Notes: generated by a model not told the origin, from the letters alone. DNA of 64,000 bases from Tetraselmis striata (GCA_006384855.1 VCJN01000990.1:153611-217610); one strand, 5' to 3'. Shown: positions 46,322 through 58,897, counted from the stretch's first letter. Numbers and translations are program-made.

Positions 46322-49300
46322 CTACTTGGCTGCGAGCTTCTTGGCCTTGATCTCCTGCGCGCCAGGGTAGGCAGTAGGCCGGCGCAGGACGTACTGGTGC
46401 ACCAGCTCGCGAATCGTGGCGAACGCGAGCGGGATGCCAACGTCGGGCCTCAGGAAGTAGCTCTTGGGGCGCATGTTGGTCATCACCTACGATGGCAATG
46501 GCGCGCGACGATGCTCAGGCAGGGTACTGCCAACAAGCAGGGCAGGCCTGCCCTGGTCGCGGCGTTGCGTGTGCAGGGCCGACGGCTGCGTGCGAGCTGC
46601 ATATGAACAGGGACTGAGCGGCAGTACACGAGCAAGGGGCACTAGAAGCTCTACAAACTAGTGACCTATTGCAAGCACGAGACAATGCCGCGGCTAGGTA
46701 ATACCGTAACCGGTTGACAAGAAAATACAAAAAAACTGTTGAGATGCACCGGGGCAATTGTACAGTGCCTCTCAACATCTCTGAAGCGTATCATCATCAG
46801 GGCTGAGCTTTGGTGACAATGGGTGAAGAGAGAGGCGCGCTCGGGAGCCCCACCTCTGCCCATTTGGACATCATGGCGTCGCCCTGCACCTGCATCTCGT
46901 TGGCGCAGGCGTCCAGCAGGACTGGGAACTTGTACATCAGTCGGCAGGCAGCGCGGGACTGCGCGCCGAGGCAGGGGGGAGTCAAATAACGTCTGCCACT
47001 GGGGCCCGAAATGCACCCGACATGTGGGCACACAGGCAGACAGGCCGGCATCAGCAGCAGCCGCGGCCGCAGCAAGGCTCCTCACCATGCCGAAATCGTA
47101 GCCAAAGGCTTCCATCCACTTCTCATGGTAGGGCGCTGCGGAGGCCGCGCTGAAGTCGCCGGTGTCTGCCATGTCAGAGATGGTCTCCGCCGCCGCTTTC
47201 GCAGCCTGCACATGCCAGGGTCCATGGCTGTATCAGTCAGGCGTGGGTGAGGAGGCACGTGACCAGGAGCTGCCTTGTGCGCGGCGTCACAGCGGCTGCC
47301 GCGCGGGTGGCAAAGCAGTCGCACCATCATGCCAGTGTGGATACCCTCCCCAGTGACGGGGTCAATGTGCCCAGCGGCATCGCCACAGATCATGATGTGG
47401 TCGCCGTACGTAGACTTGAGCCCTTGGCAGCCAAGGCGCAGCGAGGCGGCGCGCATGCGCCCAACCTGCCGAGGACGGAAGTCGCGCCGGGCATGTCATG
47501 GACACACAGCACGCAGCCCCGCACCAATCGGCTGCCTCCGCGTCACAACCCCGCAACATTTGCAGCTGCGGGCCTGTGCTTGCCGGGCACCGGCGCACCT
47601 TGGCATTGGGCCCAAGAGCCTGTGAGATAAATGGGTCATACTTCACGGCATCGTTGTGCAGGCGCGCCAGGTCCGACTCCTGTATGTCCGGATGAAAGCG
47701 GCAGGGAATCGGGGGAGGTAGGGGAAAGGGGGGGGGGGGGGGGGGGGGGGGTGTCAGCCACACAGCATGCTCGGGACTTTTGTCAGTGTGCAAATAGCTG
47801 GAGTATGGGTCTGAGGCCCTCGCAGCAACGCCCTCTTTGTCCGGGCCATAGGTTGGTTGCATTTGTATTGATTGCAGCCGTTGGTTCACATACACAAGTC
47901 CAAAAATGCTGGGCGCAATACCAGACACGGGTTGTTATTCATATACTTAACAGCAACATGAACTGCAGTACATGCATCCACACCACGCAATGGTGTATTC
48001 GTGTTCATATTGTTGCTTGTTCAATGATTTACCATGTAGTGTGGCACATGCATGACAACATACGTCTAGTGTCTGCGGTAAATGTTCCAGAGGCGCCTGA
48101 CGAGCCTCCCGCGGGGGGAGGGGGTGGGCACGGATTGAGTGGCATGGTACCTTGACCGCGCCACACTGCCCATCGCCCTCGCCCTGCGGAATGAGGTAGT
48201 AGCACATGTTGAGGTCGTCGCCCGCCTCGCGGAAGATAGCACAGTATCCGGGCAGGGACTCCTTGGCGTAGAAGCAGACACCTGAACAAGACCGGGAGTC
48301 CGTAATCAGGGGGGAGGCTGCCTCGGTATGGCGAGAGGCCAGGCGCGGTTTGGGCGGGGTGGAGGGGGGGCACAGGCTCCGGTGTAGCGCCCCAGGCAGA
48401 TCAACCGCACCATCGAAGTTGGTGTTGTGTGTGCCTCCCTCCACGTAGGAGCGCGAGCAGACGCCCTTGGGCGGCTCGGTGCAATAGCCCAGGGAGGTGG
48501 CCAGGCGAGAGGTGGCGCCATCGCAGCACACCAGCATGCGGGCGCGCACCTCCTGGCCCTGTGGACAGGTGCGCAGCGCTCAGATGCCTCAGTGCCAAGT
48601 GGATGGGGGGTTCAGGGAAGGGGCTGCCTGGTAAGGGTGGGAGAGGGGTCCGGGTTGCGCCACACACCGAGGCAGAGCGCACGGTCCAGAGGCCAGCCGC
48701 CTTGTCAAACGTGGCGCCAGTCACCTCAAACTGCTCCATGAGGGCCGCCCCTGGTTGGAACAGCAAGACATCAGGGTAGCGTGCAGTACGAGGCTGGTTG
48801 GCTAATAGGGGTTAGACTAGCCAAACCCGTTCACCTAGGGTTTCAAACGCGCGTATCAATATTTATAGGGTTTGTAATATGACCCTAGATGATGTATCAG
48901 TTATGGCGCATCAGTTCATCTGCACATGTTTGGGGAAATACAAGGTTGAAAGATAGGGTTTATTTAGGTCAGGCCAGGGTATGGTCAAAAACTTTTCCTC
49001 CAAACAATGTGCGGGTGATGAAATGACTCATTGGAAGGTGCTGCATGTAGCTGCTGGCTATTACATTTTGTAGGGTTTGAAAACCCAAATGCGCGTCAGG
49101 GTTAGTAACATCCTGCAAGGGTACGGTGAGCAAAAAATATGCGAAAGTACTGTAGCACCCCAGGAAACGGACTATTTATTGGATATTACCCGAAAGCTCT
49201 AGCGAAAACATCAAAATTCTACTTGAGAGCGACAGAAACAGCTCAGACAAGCCCCTGCATCTGCCAACCAGCCTTGTAGCGTATCAGAGGCGGCTAAACT

Positions 49301-50166
49301 GAATGCGGACTCGCATGGGGGTCAGCAGGTTGGAACAGGGACCGCGCTGCGCTCACCTTGGCGCGCTGCTGACTTGGCCATCGCCTCGTCGAGGTGAATC
49401 CGCTTGCAGGCAAAGCACGCGGCACGCCCAAGCTTCTTCTCTGAGGCGCCTGGGAGCAGCGCAAGGGGAGAAGATCCCGCGAGGCGTTACATTACACAGC
49501 AGGCGCATTACATCGACAATGGCTCCTGGACGATGACGAGCTGGGATGACATGGTAGGCATGCATAGTCAAGATCCGGGGGGGGGGGGGGGGGGGGGGGA
49601 TGGCTCACCAATGTAGCAGAGGCCGCTGGGGCTGACAAATCCGCCGGCATCAGCGGGCCTGGCGAGGCCCTTCTCGAACATTTCCTGCATGACGCCCATC
49701 TCCTGCAAAATGGGGTGGCTGGGCGTGCAGAGCGCATCGCCGCAGATTTTGTCGCGCGGGAACCGCTCCTTCTCGCAGAGGGCGACATTCAGGCCGGCCT
49801 TGGCCAGGTAAAACGCAGCGGTCGAGCCTGCGGGCCCCGCGCCAACGACACATGCCACGTATGCATCCTTGGGCAATGTGTCCTTGCTCCAGGGGCCGCT
49901 CTTGGGAACCTGGAGTCACCGGCGGCGATACCCAACAGAGTAAGAAGGGGGGGGGGGGGGGGGGCAACAACACCTACAGCTAGCACAACTGGTCCACTGT
50001 CGCAGGTTATTGGCACCACGCTTCTAAGCGACGCAGGAGGATCCCCAGCGCGGCAGGTGGCTTGACTGACCTGCAGATGGCGGCTTGATAGCAACCGATA
50101 CACAAGGTATCCTCCGGCTGCCGCCGCGGCGGTGGCGCCAAGGAAGGTCGCGCTTCTGCCCTGCAT
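46322..50166 (-). CDS. Geranylgeranyl-reductase-family FAD oxidoreductase with N-terminal membrane anchor
   Basis: Eleven exons (sense order): 50166-50071, 49909-49609, 49449-49357, 48750-48668, 48558-48411, 48281-48151, 47679-47599, 47465-47325, 47205-47086, 46958-46854, 46486-46322; 487 aa with consistent phases. Residues about 7-27 (ATFLGATAAAAAGGYLVYRL) are one hydrophobic anchor. FAD-binding motifs follow: VVGAGPAGSTAAFYLAKAG, ERFPRDKICGD, MLVCCDGATSRLA and ICGDAAGHIDPVTGEGIH, the last diagnostic of the geranylgeranyl reductase family. Members reduce prenyl double bonds (chlorophyll and tocopherol side chains, or archaeal lipids). The anchor replaces a normal transit peptide, so an ER or envelope location is possible. 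The substrate cannot be assigned. The start is the first ATG in frame; the frame is open upstream without ATG. Confidence 0.85.
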
Positions 50167-51284
50167 GTGCTCGTCCACGCTACGCGCCACATTGAGAGCG
50201 AGGGAGTTAAATCGACAGTGGCAGCAGCTGCTGGCTTTCAAATGGTAGTGCTGCTAACAATGATGTGACCTTTCCTAGTGTGCACTCGGAGCGTAGCTAG
50301 CAAACTGCCCCGACCGCATACGGGTTCACGTGGCCTGGCCAATCCAACCGTCGGTGAGCCGGGAGGGCCAGTAAATCGCACGAAAAGAATGGAGCGGCAA
50401 GCCTCGGGACACTGGCGGCATCGGGGAACAATGGTACAGAGTTGTTTGGTCATGGTTGGATCGCACCACGAGCGCCCACGGCGTGGGTCGCCGGGGAGGG
50501 GAGGGTGGGGGTCGTTAAGCAACTAATACGAACCGTCGGCGGACAGCACACACTGACTGCGGGGAGCGTCGGAGTGAGCAATGAGTTCAGGTTTACCTGG
50601 CTAACAGAATGACAGGTGGGCAACGCCACGCAGAGCGCGCAAAAAATTGAATTTGTGACGAACAGGACGTGATGGAGATATGATGGATGCTGGAACTTCC
50701 TGTTTGTTGTTTGGCAAGTATGTGGCTGTGGTGCGGCGGGCTGACAACTCACGATTGTATCATCCTCATCAGCACAGAAAAGGTACCCGCGCAGGCGGGC
50801 ATCATCCTGCTCGCGGCTGCGCGCCGCTCTGCTGACGGCAGACAGATATTACGGACATCCGACGATTTCCTGTATGTGATGTCCTCATTGGTTTAATCGT
50901 CCAATCGGTCATCGTATTTAAAACTATTACATTCTGCTCTTTCGTGTATGAGTTGATGAGTTCATGAAAATACAAAATAGAATATCCCTTCTACAGGCTA
51001 GCGACTATAAACAACCGAGTAATCCGTACATAAATGCATCTTCAGCGTCCTGCTCCTATCATGCCCCTCAACGCGGTCCGCCGCCGTCCCACCGCCCCCG
51101 GCAGCAGCACGAAACCGCCTGGCCTGCCGACCACAAGCGCGGGCCGGAAGGATCCAAAAATACGCGTAGTTTGATCCGCAGACGCCCACTGATGCAACCT
51201 GCGCCCAACGCCCTCGACAGGACCCCAACCCACGTGCCAGCTTTTCCGTGTTTTGTCCCGTGCGGAAGATATCTTCGGGCAGAC
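50167..51284. promoter_or_regulatory. Divergent intergenic region
   Basis: Separates the minus-strand reductase start from the plus-strand TspO-like start, so both promoters should lie here. An in-frame ATG at 50964 would extend the TspO-like protein by 107 residues, but that extension is low-complexity. No specific element is identified. Confidence 0.35.
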
Positions 51285-52926
51285 ATGGGCATCACTGGCG
51301 TCACCGCCCCACAGCCAGGCGACTCGGATGCCACCAGCTCAACATCACCACTGTCAGGAAGAAAGGGCAATGGCGCCGCTTCGGCCGCGCCACTGTCAGC
51401 CGTGGATAACGCAACGGACACGTCTCCCGGGGTCTCCGCCTGCTCCCGCCTTGCTCTCATCACCGCCTACTGCGTGATGCTGAGCGTTACCATACTATCG
51501 ACCTACGGCGTCGGGGGCGACTTCGGGCCGCATCACAGCCTGAGGAAGCCAACGCCCATCACGCCCGAGAGGTGCGTGCCCGTACATACCAACGGGCCAC
51601 AAACCCCAGCAGGAGCGGGCTCTCGGGAATCAAGTGCACAGACAGGTCCCGGCTCGACAGGCATATCGTGTTTGAGATCATAGCATTCCTTGGCAGCGCC
51701 TGGACAGGCGCGGCGTCGTGCTCCCGTGAAACACAGCCTTCCATGCACTCACTGCCGATCGCATAGGCTGCGCTCAGTAGGCTCTCCTCCGTAGTTGCGT
51801 ACCTATTTACTGTGTCGCTGCATCTCTGGAACTGCACGGCTTTAGGTATAGCTCCGAGCCCCGCTAGCGAGCGGGCAGGAACCCCCAAATTTATCGACAC
51901 GGAAGTTAGCATACGCAACGGGCAAGTGATTCGGCCAGGGTAGCAGCTGCTACGTTCCGGACATTCGGTCGCCCGGCCACTCTGGCATTGGCCTGCGCCC
52001 GCTGTTACTCGTCACCAGCCCGAGCGCGGCCAGGATTCAAACATGCATTTAGAGTTTGGTACCGCGTTGTCGCAGGTGGGCTTTTGCTGTCTGGCTACTC
52101 ATCCTAGCCCTCCAAGGCATGGCTGTCCTGGACCAGATACTGCTTGCGTCTAGCGTTGGAAGCTGGAAGCTGCACATCATGCGGACTATTGGTGTGCCCC
52201 CCTCCCCCCCTTCCCGGCCCCCATGCCGTACTTATTGTATGCATTCTCAAAGCAGCGAGTTTAGGGGATACTGCGGCACATAAGGCACAGCCGGCGGTGG
52301 GAGCGGAGCGTTGTGGTTTGCTAAGCCAGGGCTGTGTCTCTTCCGCAGGTGTGGCGTGGCCGCTGGGCTGGCTTTGCGAGGTGGGCAACCTGCTGGCGTC
52401 GTACACGCATGCCAAGGCGGGCCTATGGGTAGGGCTGGTTTGCCTGGTAGGCGCCACCGCAGCATTTGGCTATGCCCTGGTGCGGGTCTACAGCCTGCGC
52501 CGGCGTCTGTCGCTGGGCCCACCCGCAATGCACATGTACTACCTTTTCTTCACCTCCACGGCCGTCAACACCGCCTGGCTCAGCTTCTGCCTGGCAGATG
52601 GCCTGCTTGTGATCTGCCAGGCATACGGCATGCCCCTGCCATCACTGGAGGCTTTGGCCATTGCCCTGCTGGCAACCATCACATGCGCAGGCGTTTGGAT
52701 CGTCTCCCGCAAGAAGAGCACAGATTACGGCCTGACACTCATATGGGTGCTGGTGGCTATCTACGACCAGCCACATGCCCAGCACATCCGTGCGGCAGCG
52801 CTGCTGTTCCTGGCCGTCACCGGACTGGCCACCATCTTCTCTGTTATGCGGCGGAAGAGCGCGTGCTGCGTACGTGACCTCCCACTCCATGTCGAAGAGC
52901 ATGACAAGCTACTTGGCGCCGCTTGA
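51285..52926 (+). CDS. Multipass membrane protein, TspO/MBR-like
   Basis: Three exons: 51285-51571, 52076-52191, 52349-52926; 326 aa, phases consistent. The N-terminal ~60 residues are hydrophilic and Ser/Thr-rich. The first membrane segment is LALITAYCVMLSVTILSTYG, followed by KPTPITPERWAFAVWLLILA across the first splice, a pattern (PxTPxxWAFxIW) shared with TspO/MBR-like and related tryptophan-rich membrane proteins. Five or so further hydrophobic segments follow (for example AGLWVGLVCLVGATAAFGYA and IRAAALLFLAVTGLATIFSV). The C-terminus is short and charged. Function is unknown; porphyrin or sterol-linked roles of TspO cannot be transferred safely. TGTAA occurs at 53055-53059, 130 bp past the stop. 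Confidence 0.7.
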
Positions 52927-53054
52927 GTGATGGATGCACCCATCCCCCAATGTGCACATGGCGAACAATGTCTCTCAGACTGGCATATATATGCGCTTGT
53001 ACATGTTGTCTTTTACCAAATCTCCAAATGTTGGCACTCTGTAGACCTGCCTAT

Positions 53055-53059
53055 TGTAA
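53055..53059 (+). terminator. Candidate polyadenylation signal TGTAA
   Basis: TGTAA about 130 bp downstream of the TspO-like stop codon, at the usual distance for chlorophyte genes. Confidence 0.4.
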
Positions 53060-53392
53060 ATATGTTTTTAAGTAAACTATGCGGCCAGTCCCTTTCCCTA
53101 CTACCTTTCCCTTCATTTATAGCACGCACATCCGATACATATAGCGCGCTATATAGCATACGTGTGCTTACACACGCATGTGACAAAAAGGAGGAAGGAG
53201 AGGTGAAACGGGAGGTGGGTGGGTGGGTTGATATTGGTCGATCATACCTTCGTCAAGGGGGGGGGGGGGGGGGGGGAGGGGGGAGCTACCATGGGATACA
53301 TAATCTTGCGCTTGTGGTATATGAGAAATTAGACGGATTGCATTGAATCATAGCTACATGGGGCAATCTGTGGGGGTAGGGGTGCCATCCCC

Positions 53393-53423
<31 letters not shown>

Positions 53424-53503
53424 AAAAAGAAAGGCCAGGCTTGCGGACACTGGGCACTGATTCGGGGTTGTATCCACGCGTTTCTTTGCCTGCCAGCAGT
53501 GAT

Positions 53504-53875
53504 TCACGCCTTGTGCTTCAGAAGCGCTCCGGTGCAGAGGATGAGCAGCGTGGCAGATGCAGCAGTGTCGACCTTCGCGCCCAGGGTAGGCTTTGAGAAG
53601 AGCCGGTAGATATTGTTGCCGAGATAGCCCAGCATGCTGGTGGCCAGGGAGCAGCAGGCAGCGGTCTGTACGTCGTGCTGGTCGCCCAGGGCAATGTAAG
53701 CAAATGACGTGAGACCCATGATGCCGGCGGCTGCGGATCGTGTTAAGCTCTGCGTCTCCCGAGAAGGTTCCACCTCGTCCAGTTGGAGGTAGGTCGCAGG
53801 CGACAGGTACATCACACCGGCGTAGCTTGCGCCCGCCAGTGCGCTGAAGGCCAGCGCGGTGGAGCGGTCGACCAT
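53504..53875 (-). CDS. Small single-exon membrane protein, unknown family
   Basis: A 123-codon ORF with an ATG start and no intron. Three to four hydrophobic segments: ALAFSALAGASYAGVMYL (about 7-24), AAAGIMGLTSFAYIALG (about 49-65), a middle segment with AACCSLATSMLGYLGNNIY (about 71-90) and SATLLILCTGALL (about 106-118), with a Lys-rich end (KHKA). No known family is recognised. It is convergent with the TspO-like gene, and a 23-bp C homopolymer followed by poly-A lies about 90 bp beyond its stop. Codon composition and the clean hydrophobic pattern favour a real gene. Confidence 0.6.
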   Translation of the reverse strand: MVDRSTALAFSALAGASYAGVMYLSPATYLQLDEVEPSRETQSLTRSAAAGIMGLTSFAYIALGDQHDVQTAACCSLATSMLGYLGNNIYRLFSKPTLGAKVDTAASATLLILCTGALLKHKA

Positions 53876-54028
53876 CGAGCTGGACGGAGGTCAAGACCTG
53901 GGGATGCGACGGAGGTTTTGGGCTTTTGGCCCTGGCCGCGTGTGCTGTGGTGGCGGCATGTACGAGTGAGCAGTACGGTATTTGGTGTGGTTTCACGGGG
54001 TAGAGTCGGGCGATCCCTTGTCCGTATG

Positions 54029-54065
54029 AGTTCCCTGGTCGATCCCACCATCAGACCAGGGAACT
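54029..54065. repeat. Perfect 12-bp hairpin
   Basis: AGTTCCCTGGTC and its exact inverse GACCAGGGAACT are separated by 13 bp. It lies just upstream of the tRNA-like sequences and could be the edge of a small repeat. Confidence 0.6.
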
Positions 54066-54072
54066 TATGCTG

Positions 54073-54735
54073 ACTCGAGCGCTCAGTTGTAGAGCGAGTG
54101 ACTACGGGTACGAGTATGTAAGTCGGCGGCTCGAGACCGGCCGGGCCGTGAGAGCTTAGTCGTCACTGCATATTCGTACCGGTACTGTCTCATCTCGTAA
54201 GAAAGACGCAGTGATTCAGTACCGGGGTACGTCGCGAATTGAATGAGGACCTGAAAAATGGGCCAACGCGCGGATAGGCGGGGGACGAAAAATGGTCCCA
54301 GCTCGCCTAGGCCGTCTGCCCGGATTACGAGTACCTGTACCCGCAATACCGGCAAAACCTTGCAAGGTACATCCCTTGTCCGCTCGGTAGAGCGGTCGTC
54401 TCGTGTGCGAGAGGTACCGGGTTCGATTCCTGGCCGATGTATTTCGGCAATATCGGCCCGGCGTGTCCCGGGTTTACTCGGTTGATGCATTTAGCCCTTC
54501 GGGGTTCGAATGAGGCAATGGTCTATGGGCTATGCCAGACCTACGACTGCAGTTGGCGCACGAGGTCAAGCTGTGCTGGGGCGGCTTCGGCCGATGTCCC
54601 GGGGCGAACTTTACTTTACTTAAGAGTCGGGCGAAGGCAAATTTCGGTATTCATATCGCGCTGCGCGCTTGTATTTTTGTTAAGGATTTTTGCATTTGCG
54701 ATCTGTAAAAATAATTTATAGGCAATGTTCACCGC
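54073..54735. repeat. tRNA-like sequences, possible SINE
   Basis: Two tRNA-like heads. At 54081-54095, GCTCAGTTGTAGAGC has the form of a D arm/A box and is followed by a B-box-like GGCTCGAGACC. At 54383-54440, CCGCTCGGTAGAGCGG is followed by a good T arm (CCGGGTTCGATTCCTGG, containing GGTTCGATTCC). Neither folds into a standard anticodon arm, so I do not call them tRNA genes. A third GGGTTCGAA-like box is near 54498. Pol III promoter-bearing SINE copies are the simplest reading. Confidence 0.35.
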
Positions 54736-57700
54736 ACTAAGGACGGCAGATTAGTGATTCAGTAATTGATAAGTGATGATTTAGGAGTTTGTTTTACATA
54801 CCCTGCAGCGCTGTCGCGAAAAAGTAAAAGTGCAGTTCCAACCGGGACATCAGCCGAAGCCGCCCCAACACTTGCTCGGCCGCCTCGTCATCCTCCCACC
54901 GCCAGCGCCGTCGGTACCTGCAGCAGGCCACAAAACTCTATGCATGTTTTTATGGGTATGATTTGGGTTTGGTCGCTTCTAGTCGGTAAACCCACGCATA
55001 GTCTACGCCGTTGCAGCCACTGCGAGGATGACCATGAAAGAGCGCGCACATGTGCTTTGGCCAATGCGACGGCGCGCGTGCCTGTTATGCGGCAGTACCA
55101 GCAGTGTAACAAGTGCTGCACGGCGGGGCTGTGAACGGTTTGAGCGCACGGCACGCCGACATTTGGACGCAAAAAAACCCTGTTTTCTCCCATGGTCGCT
55201 GAGATACATAGGTGCTGGCCACCTACCGGACCACCTATCAGATTGGGCTGTAATTTAGTGCGATGGAAAGCCCGTGACTTGCGCTCGAAATGTTATGGCC
55301 TGTCAAAGTCTGTCAACCCCTGGTCTATCTGGTATCCCAGCCATCCCACTCACTGTCGGTGGGGGCGCATGATGGGGGCATGTAATGTACCCTTCCACGC
55401 AAGCTCCTAGGCGCGAGGACCCCTTGGATAGGTGTCCACGTCGCGCGGACCCCGCCATCATTTTGGCATTTGCCCTTGAATTATGCTTGACATGTGTTAC
55501 AACATGCGCATACCTGTGCAGCAGTGGCGACAATGTTGTCGAGGGGGCTAGCCCACGCTTAGCCTATGGTGCGGGCAGTATAAGCCTGCACCTATGGAAT
55601 CGAAGGCACTTTATGTGTGCTACTTTCACCCATTGAGGCGCGGCCCACGGCCCTTATCTTGCAGCTTGGAAATTGTGGGATGATTTGCCCCATCACGGCG
55701 ACGGCATTGCTGGCACACTCTCATGGAAGTGCCATGCATTGCATCGGTAGCGTGCATGGATTGGGCTCAAGCTCAGTCGTCTTACATCGCATGCATACGT
55801 CCACCCACCACCGGCAGCTCGCGGGCATATGCGACGAATCACGAATGGTAGCTACGCCGCCAACAAGCACCCGTGTTTTCTGTGGTTTTGGCCATGTGCC
55901 AAACAATCAGTCCGATAACCGGGAGAAACGGCTGCATCCTCGGCGTAGGAGATTTGCATACACTGGATAACAAGGCTCCATCAATGGCCTCGCAGTGGCC
56001 CCATGGCTTGGGCACCAAGGCAAGGATACGCGCGGATTACGCGGATACGCGCGTCCCTGTGCACAAACTTTTGTGGGCTGCTGTATTATCCGTACGACTG
56101 AACTCCCAATAATCTCCTGTCGCCTCTACCACTTATTCCCTCCCTGTATCTCCCGGCTCTATCTATATTATCGATAGTCGCTCGCTACATTTATTGTCTC
56201 TATAATATAATTACGGATATTTATGCACGCAAATTCTTGTTATGGATGAGGTGTAGACCGCCGCCAGCTGCACACCTTAGATGCACCCCACGTGCACTTG
56301 TTACAGGTCAGCGCAAAAAAAAGGCAGTCACCCAGTGTGCCTCCAAGCTAAAGGAGTAGGCGGACAACAAGCTGCATTGGCAGCTGCAGTGAGCTCCAGA
56401 ATCAAAGCCCTTGGCGCCCACGGCGTGGCCTCATCTCTACAGTTGGAGCATGTCTCCCATCACGAGATCATGACTGCGCCCGAGCCCCTAGAGCCGTAGT
56501 AAGAGAGCCATCATCGCAGCTATACATTCCCGCCAACATGGCCGCGGTCGACATGGAGATGGAGACGATGCATGACGTATAGGAGGGCTGCGGCAGGATT
56601 TCTCCTCATGTTAAAGGTGCCAAGGTGCATCATTCTCCGCCATGGGGAGATACGGGAAAGGCTGGGCATGGCGATGAACGGTGACAAGGAGGCCACCCGG
56701 CTCAAAGTCCGAGTGTAGCAGAGAGGCGCAACGTACGGCCGGTTGCTTGTGGACGTTGAGGCCAATGAAGCTCGGGAACGATACTGGGCGGGGCTTCACG
56801 CTTTGCTAACAATGGAAGAAGGAATGGGCAGGGGCGGGACCCTCGGTGGTCGGTGGGCGGGTGATGATGCAAGAATGCATGATGACATCGATGTTCAGCC
56901 GCGTGCAAGACCGCCCGCCGGTGCGGTCAACATGCGCCCCATGCCATATTCGGGCATGTGTTAGCAGCGCCAGCCCGGTCGGCCCGTTGTGCTCAGACGA
57001 GTTGCATGGCCATTCAAAGCTTCCCGACAGCATGTGAGGCGCTTGCCGCCGGCATTGACTCCTGGGGGCGGAGAGCGATACACAGCGCATGTCCAACCCT
57101 CTGAGTCAGTGGGCGGCCGACTCTTGCACTTGGCCCCATCCACTCACCCTGGCACTCACCACGAGCCCCATCCAGCAAGGGTACATCTTGTTCAACCAAG
57201 GCCTTATTGAGGATAGATCATGGCATGGGAATCAACGCAGCCAAGGGCCAGCATATGTGGCGACTCGTTGCGGGGGGGAAGCATGACCATGCGTTTTGGA
57301 GCCACATTCCGTCCACCTCCAGTGTGAACATGGTGGCGGCGTCTCTTGGGGCTACCTCCTTTACTCTCATGTATTTGCCTCATTCCCGAGGTGCCAAATA
57401 AGTATCAGAGGTAGAGAGCATAGGTCATCCTACTTCCCCTTACGGCACTGCAGGTTAGATAAACCTGTACGGATACTCGTCTTCCAATGTAACGGACATA
57501 TGGCTATGCAATGTGCGGCTGCCCGCAGATCACATATGACGTGCGCATATTGTGTTGCTTTCATTGGTTTTGGAGCCTCCGTTTCGACTCCAGTCTAGGG
57601 AACTGAATATCGCCGGTTTGAATCCTTGGCAGCCGGGATTTTCGGATTGGTGGCATGTATTGCCCTCCTCGGACAATGGGACCGGATGGGATGGTGGAAA

Positions 57701-58492
57701 AAGATCCGCCGGTGTATGTGAAGCGTGTCGGGCCGTCCGTCGTTCCATGGGTTGTATATACAGGATTGGTGCTGTTAGCGGGTGGAGTTCCGGCGTAGTG
57801 GCGGGTGTTTTCTTCAGTCGCGGGGCGGTTTGGGAAGACGGGGGCCTGCTGTTGCAACGGCAGCGTCCGAGCCTACTGACCGTTCGGTGGGGTTGAGGTG
57901 GAAGTGCGGAGTGCTCGGCTGCCCGTGATCGATATACCTGAGTCGGGAGTCAAGCGAAACTGGTCACGATCGTCATGTCTCATCGCTCCGATAGCCCGTT
58001 TTATGCCAACAATCCAATAAAGCACGCCATAGCAGCCTCCATGTGGCAATACAATGTCGTTAATATGTTTTTCCCCAATAATAAGTATCGTCCAACCTGC
58101 AATTCACCAAAGCTGATGTTCGTCAGGTGTACATTGCGTTCAGCCAAAAAATGAAATTGACATGGAATTACATACAACGTGCTGACTTGTTTTTCTCCAC
58201 CCCCCAAGCCGAATTTGCTTTTAGGATCTGCATATCCAACCGTTGTACGAACCGTACCTAGCTAGGGGTTACGGATGCAGCATAGTTCCGGCCGCCCTCC
58301 CGCACTTAGGTTCCGCGCCCCTCCCCCTTCCGTGTCGCAACATAGACCTCCCCCCCCCCCCGCCCCCCCCCTCCCCGTTGCCGCAGCGGGGGTGTTGTGT
58401 ACGATGGTTTGTGGAAGTGTGGCTTGTTAATGCGGGCGGTTTGTGGCGGGATTGTTGGAGGTGCTGGGGATAGCTTAATGGTTCTGGGTTAT
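54736..58492. other. Spacer with repeat remnants, no gene seen
   Basis: Many short open frames with no coherent exon chain. A GGTTTGAATCC box near 57614 resembles the tRNA-like B boxes at 54 kb. A poly-C tract is at about 58347-58371. Confidence 0.45.
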
Positions 58493-58559
58493 TTAAGGGA
58501 TTGTCGGGATGTGCGGAGGAGTGTATGTATAGCCATCCAATTGAGTGTTGTAGAGACCG

Positions 58560-58897
58560 ATTGCAGCGGCGCCGGGGGGGGGGGGGGGTGGGGGGTGGGG
58601 GGGGCGCTTGTTTGAGGCGGAGCGTTTTGGGGGGCGGAGGACCGTACGGCGTTCGGTGGCTTCTAGCAGGACGGGTTTGTGCATGGTGCCGCTGCTGCTC
58701 GATATGACGGGTATAACTTCGATTGAGCATCTCCGTCCTTGGCGTTTGAGGGCTTCGACTAAAGGTTGGTACTTTCTGTAGACAAGGGCATGGATGGTGG
58801 CATAGCTGAGATCGGTACAAGCCTTCGGTAGGGAGACCTTCGGGAGCAATGGCAACAATTTAGTCCCTTGACCACCACTGGATGTTATAGCAGGCAT
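58560..58897 (-). pseudogene. Possible LINE 3' remnant
   Basis: The minus-strand frame from 58897 reads SLPKACTDLSYATIHALVYR, then KYQPLVEALKRQGRRCSIEV and IPVISSSSGTMHKP. The pattern (RxxKYxPLxxALxxxGxxxxxxVIxVxSxG) is like the segment that follows the RT domain in many non-LTR retrotransposon ORFs. No RT catalytic box was found upstream. The frame then runs into a poly-Pro/poly-C region. Assignment is tentative. Confidence 0.35.

Noticed and set aside
54368-54441. Functional tRNA gene
   Set aside because: T arm and D-like arm fit, but the D loop is only 4 nt and no 5-bp anticodon stem with a 7-nt loop can be formed.
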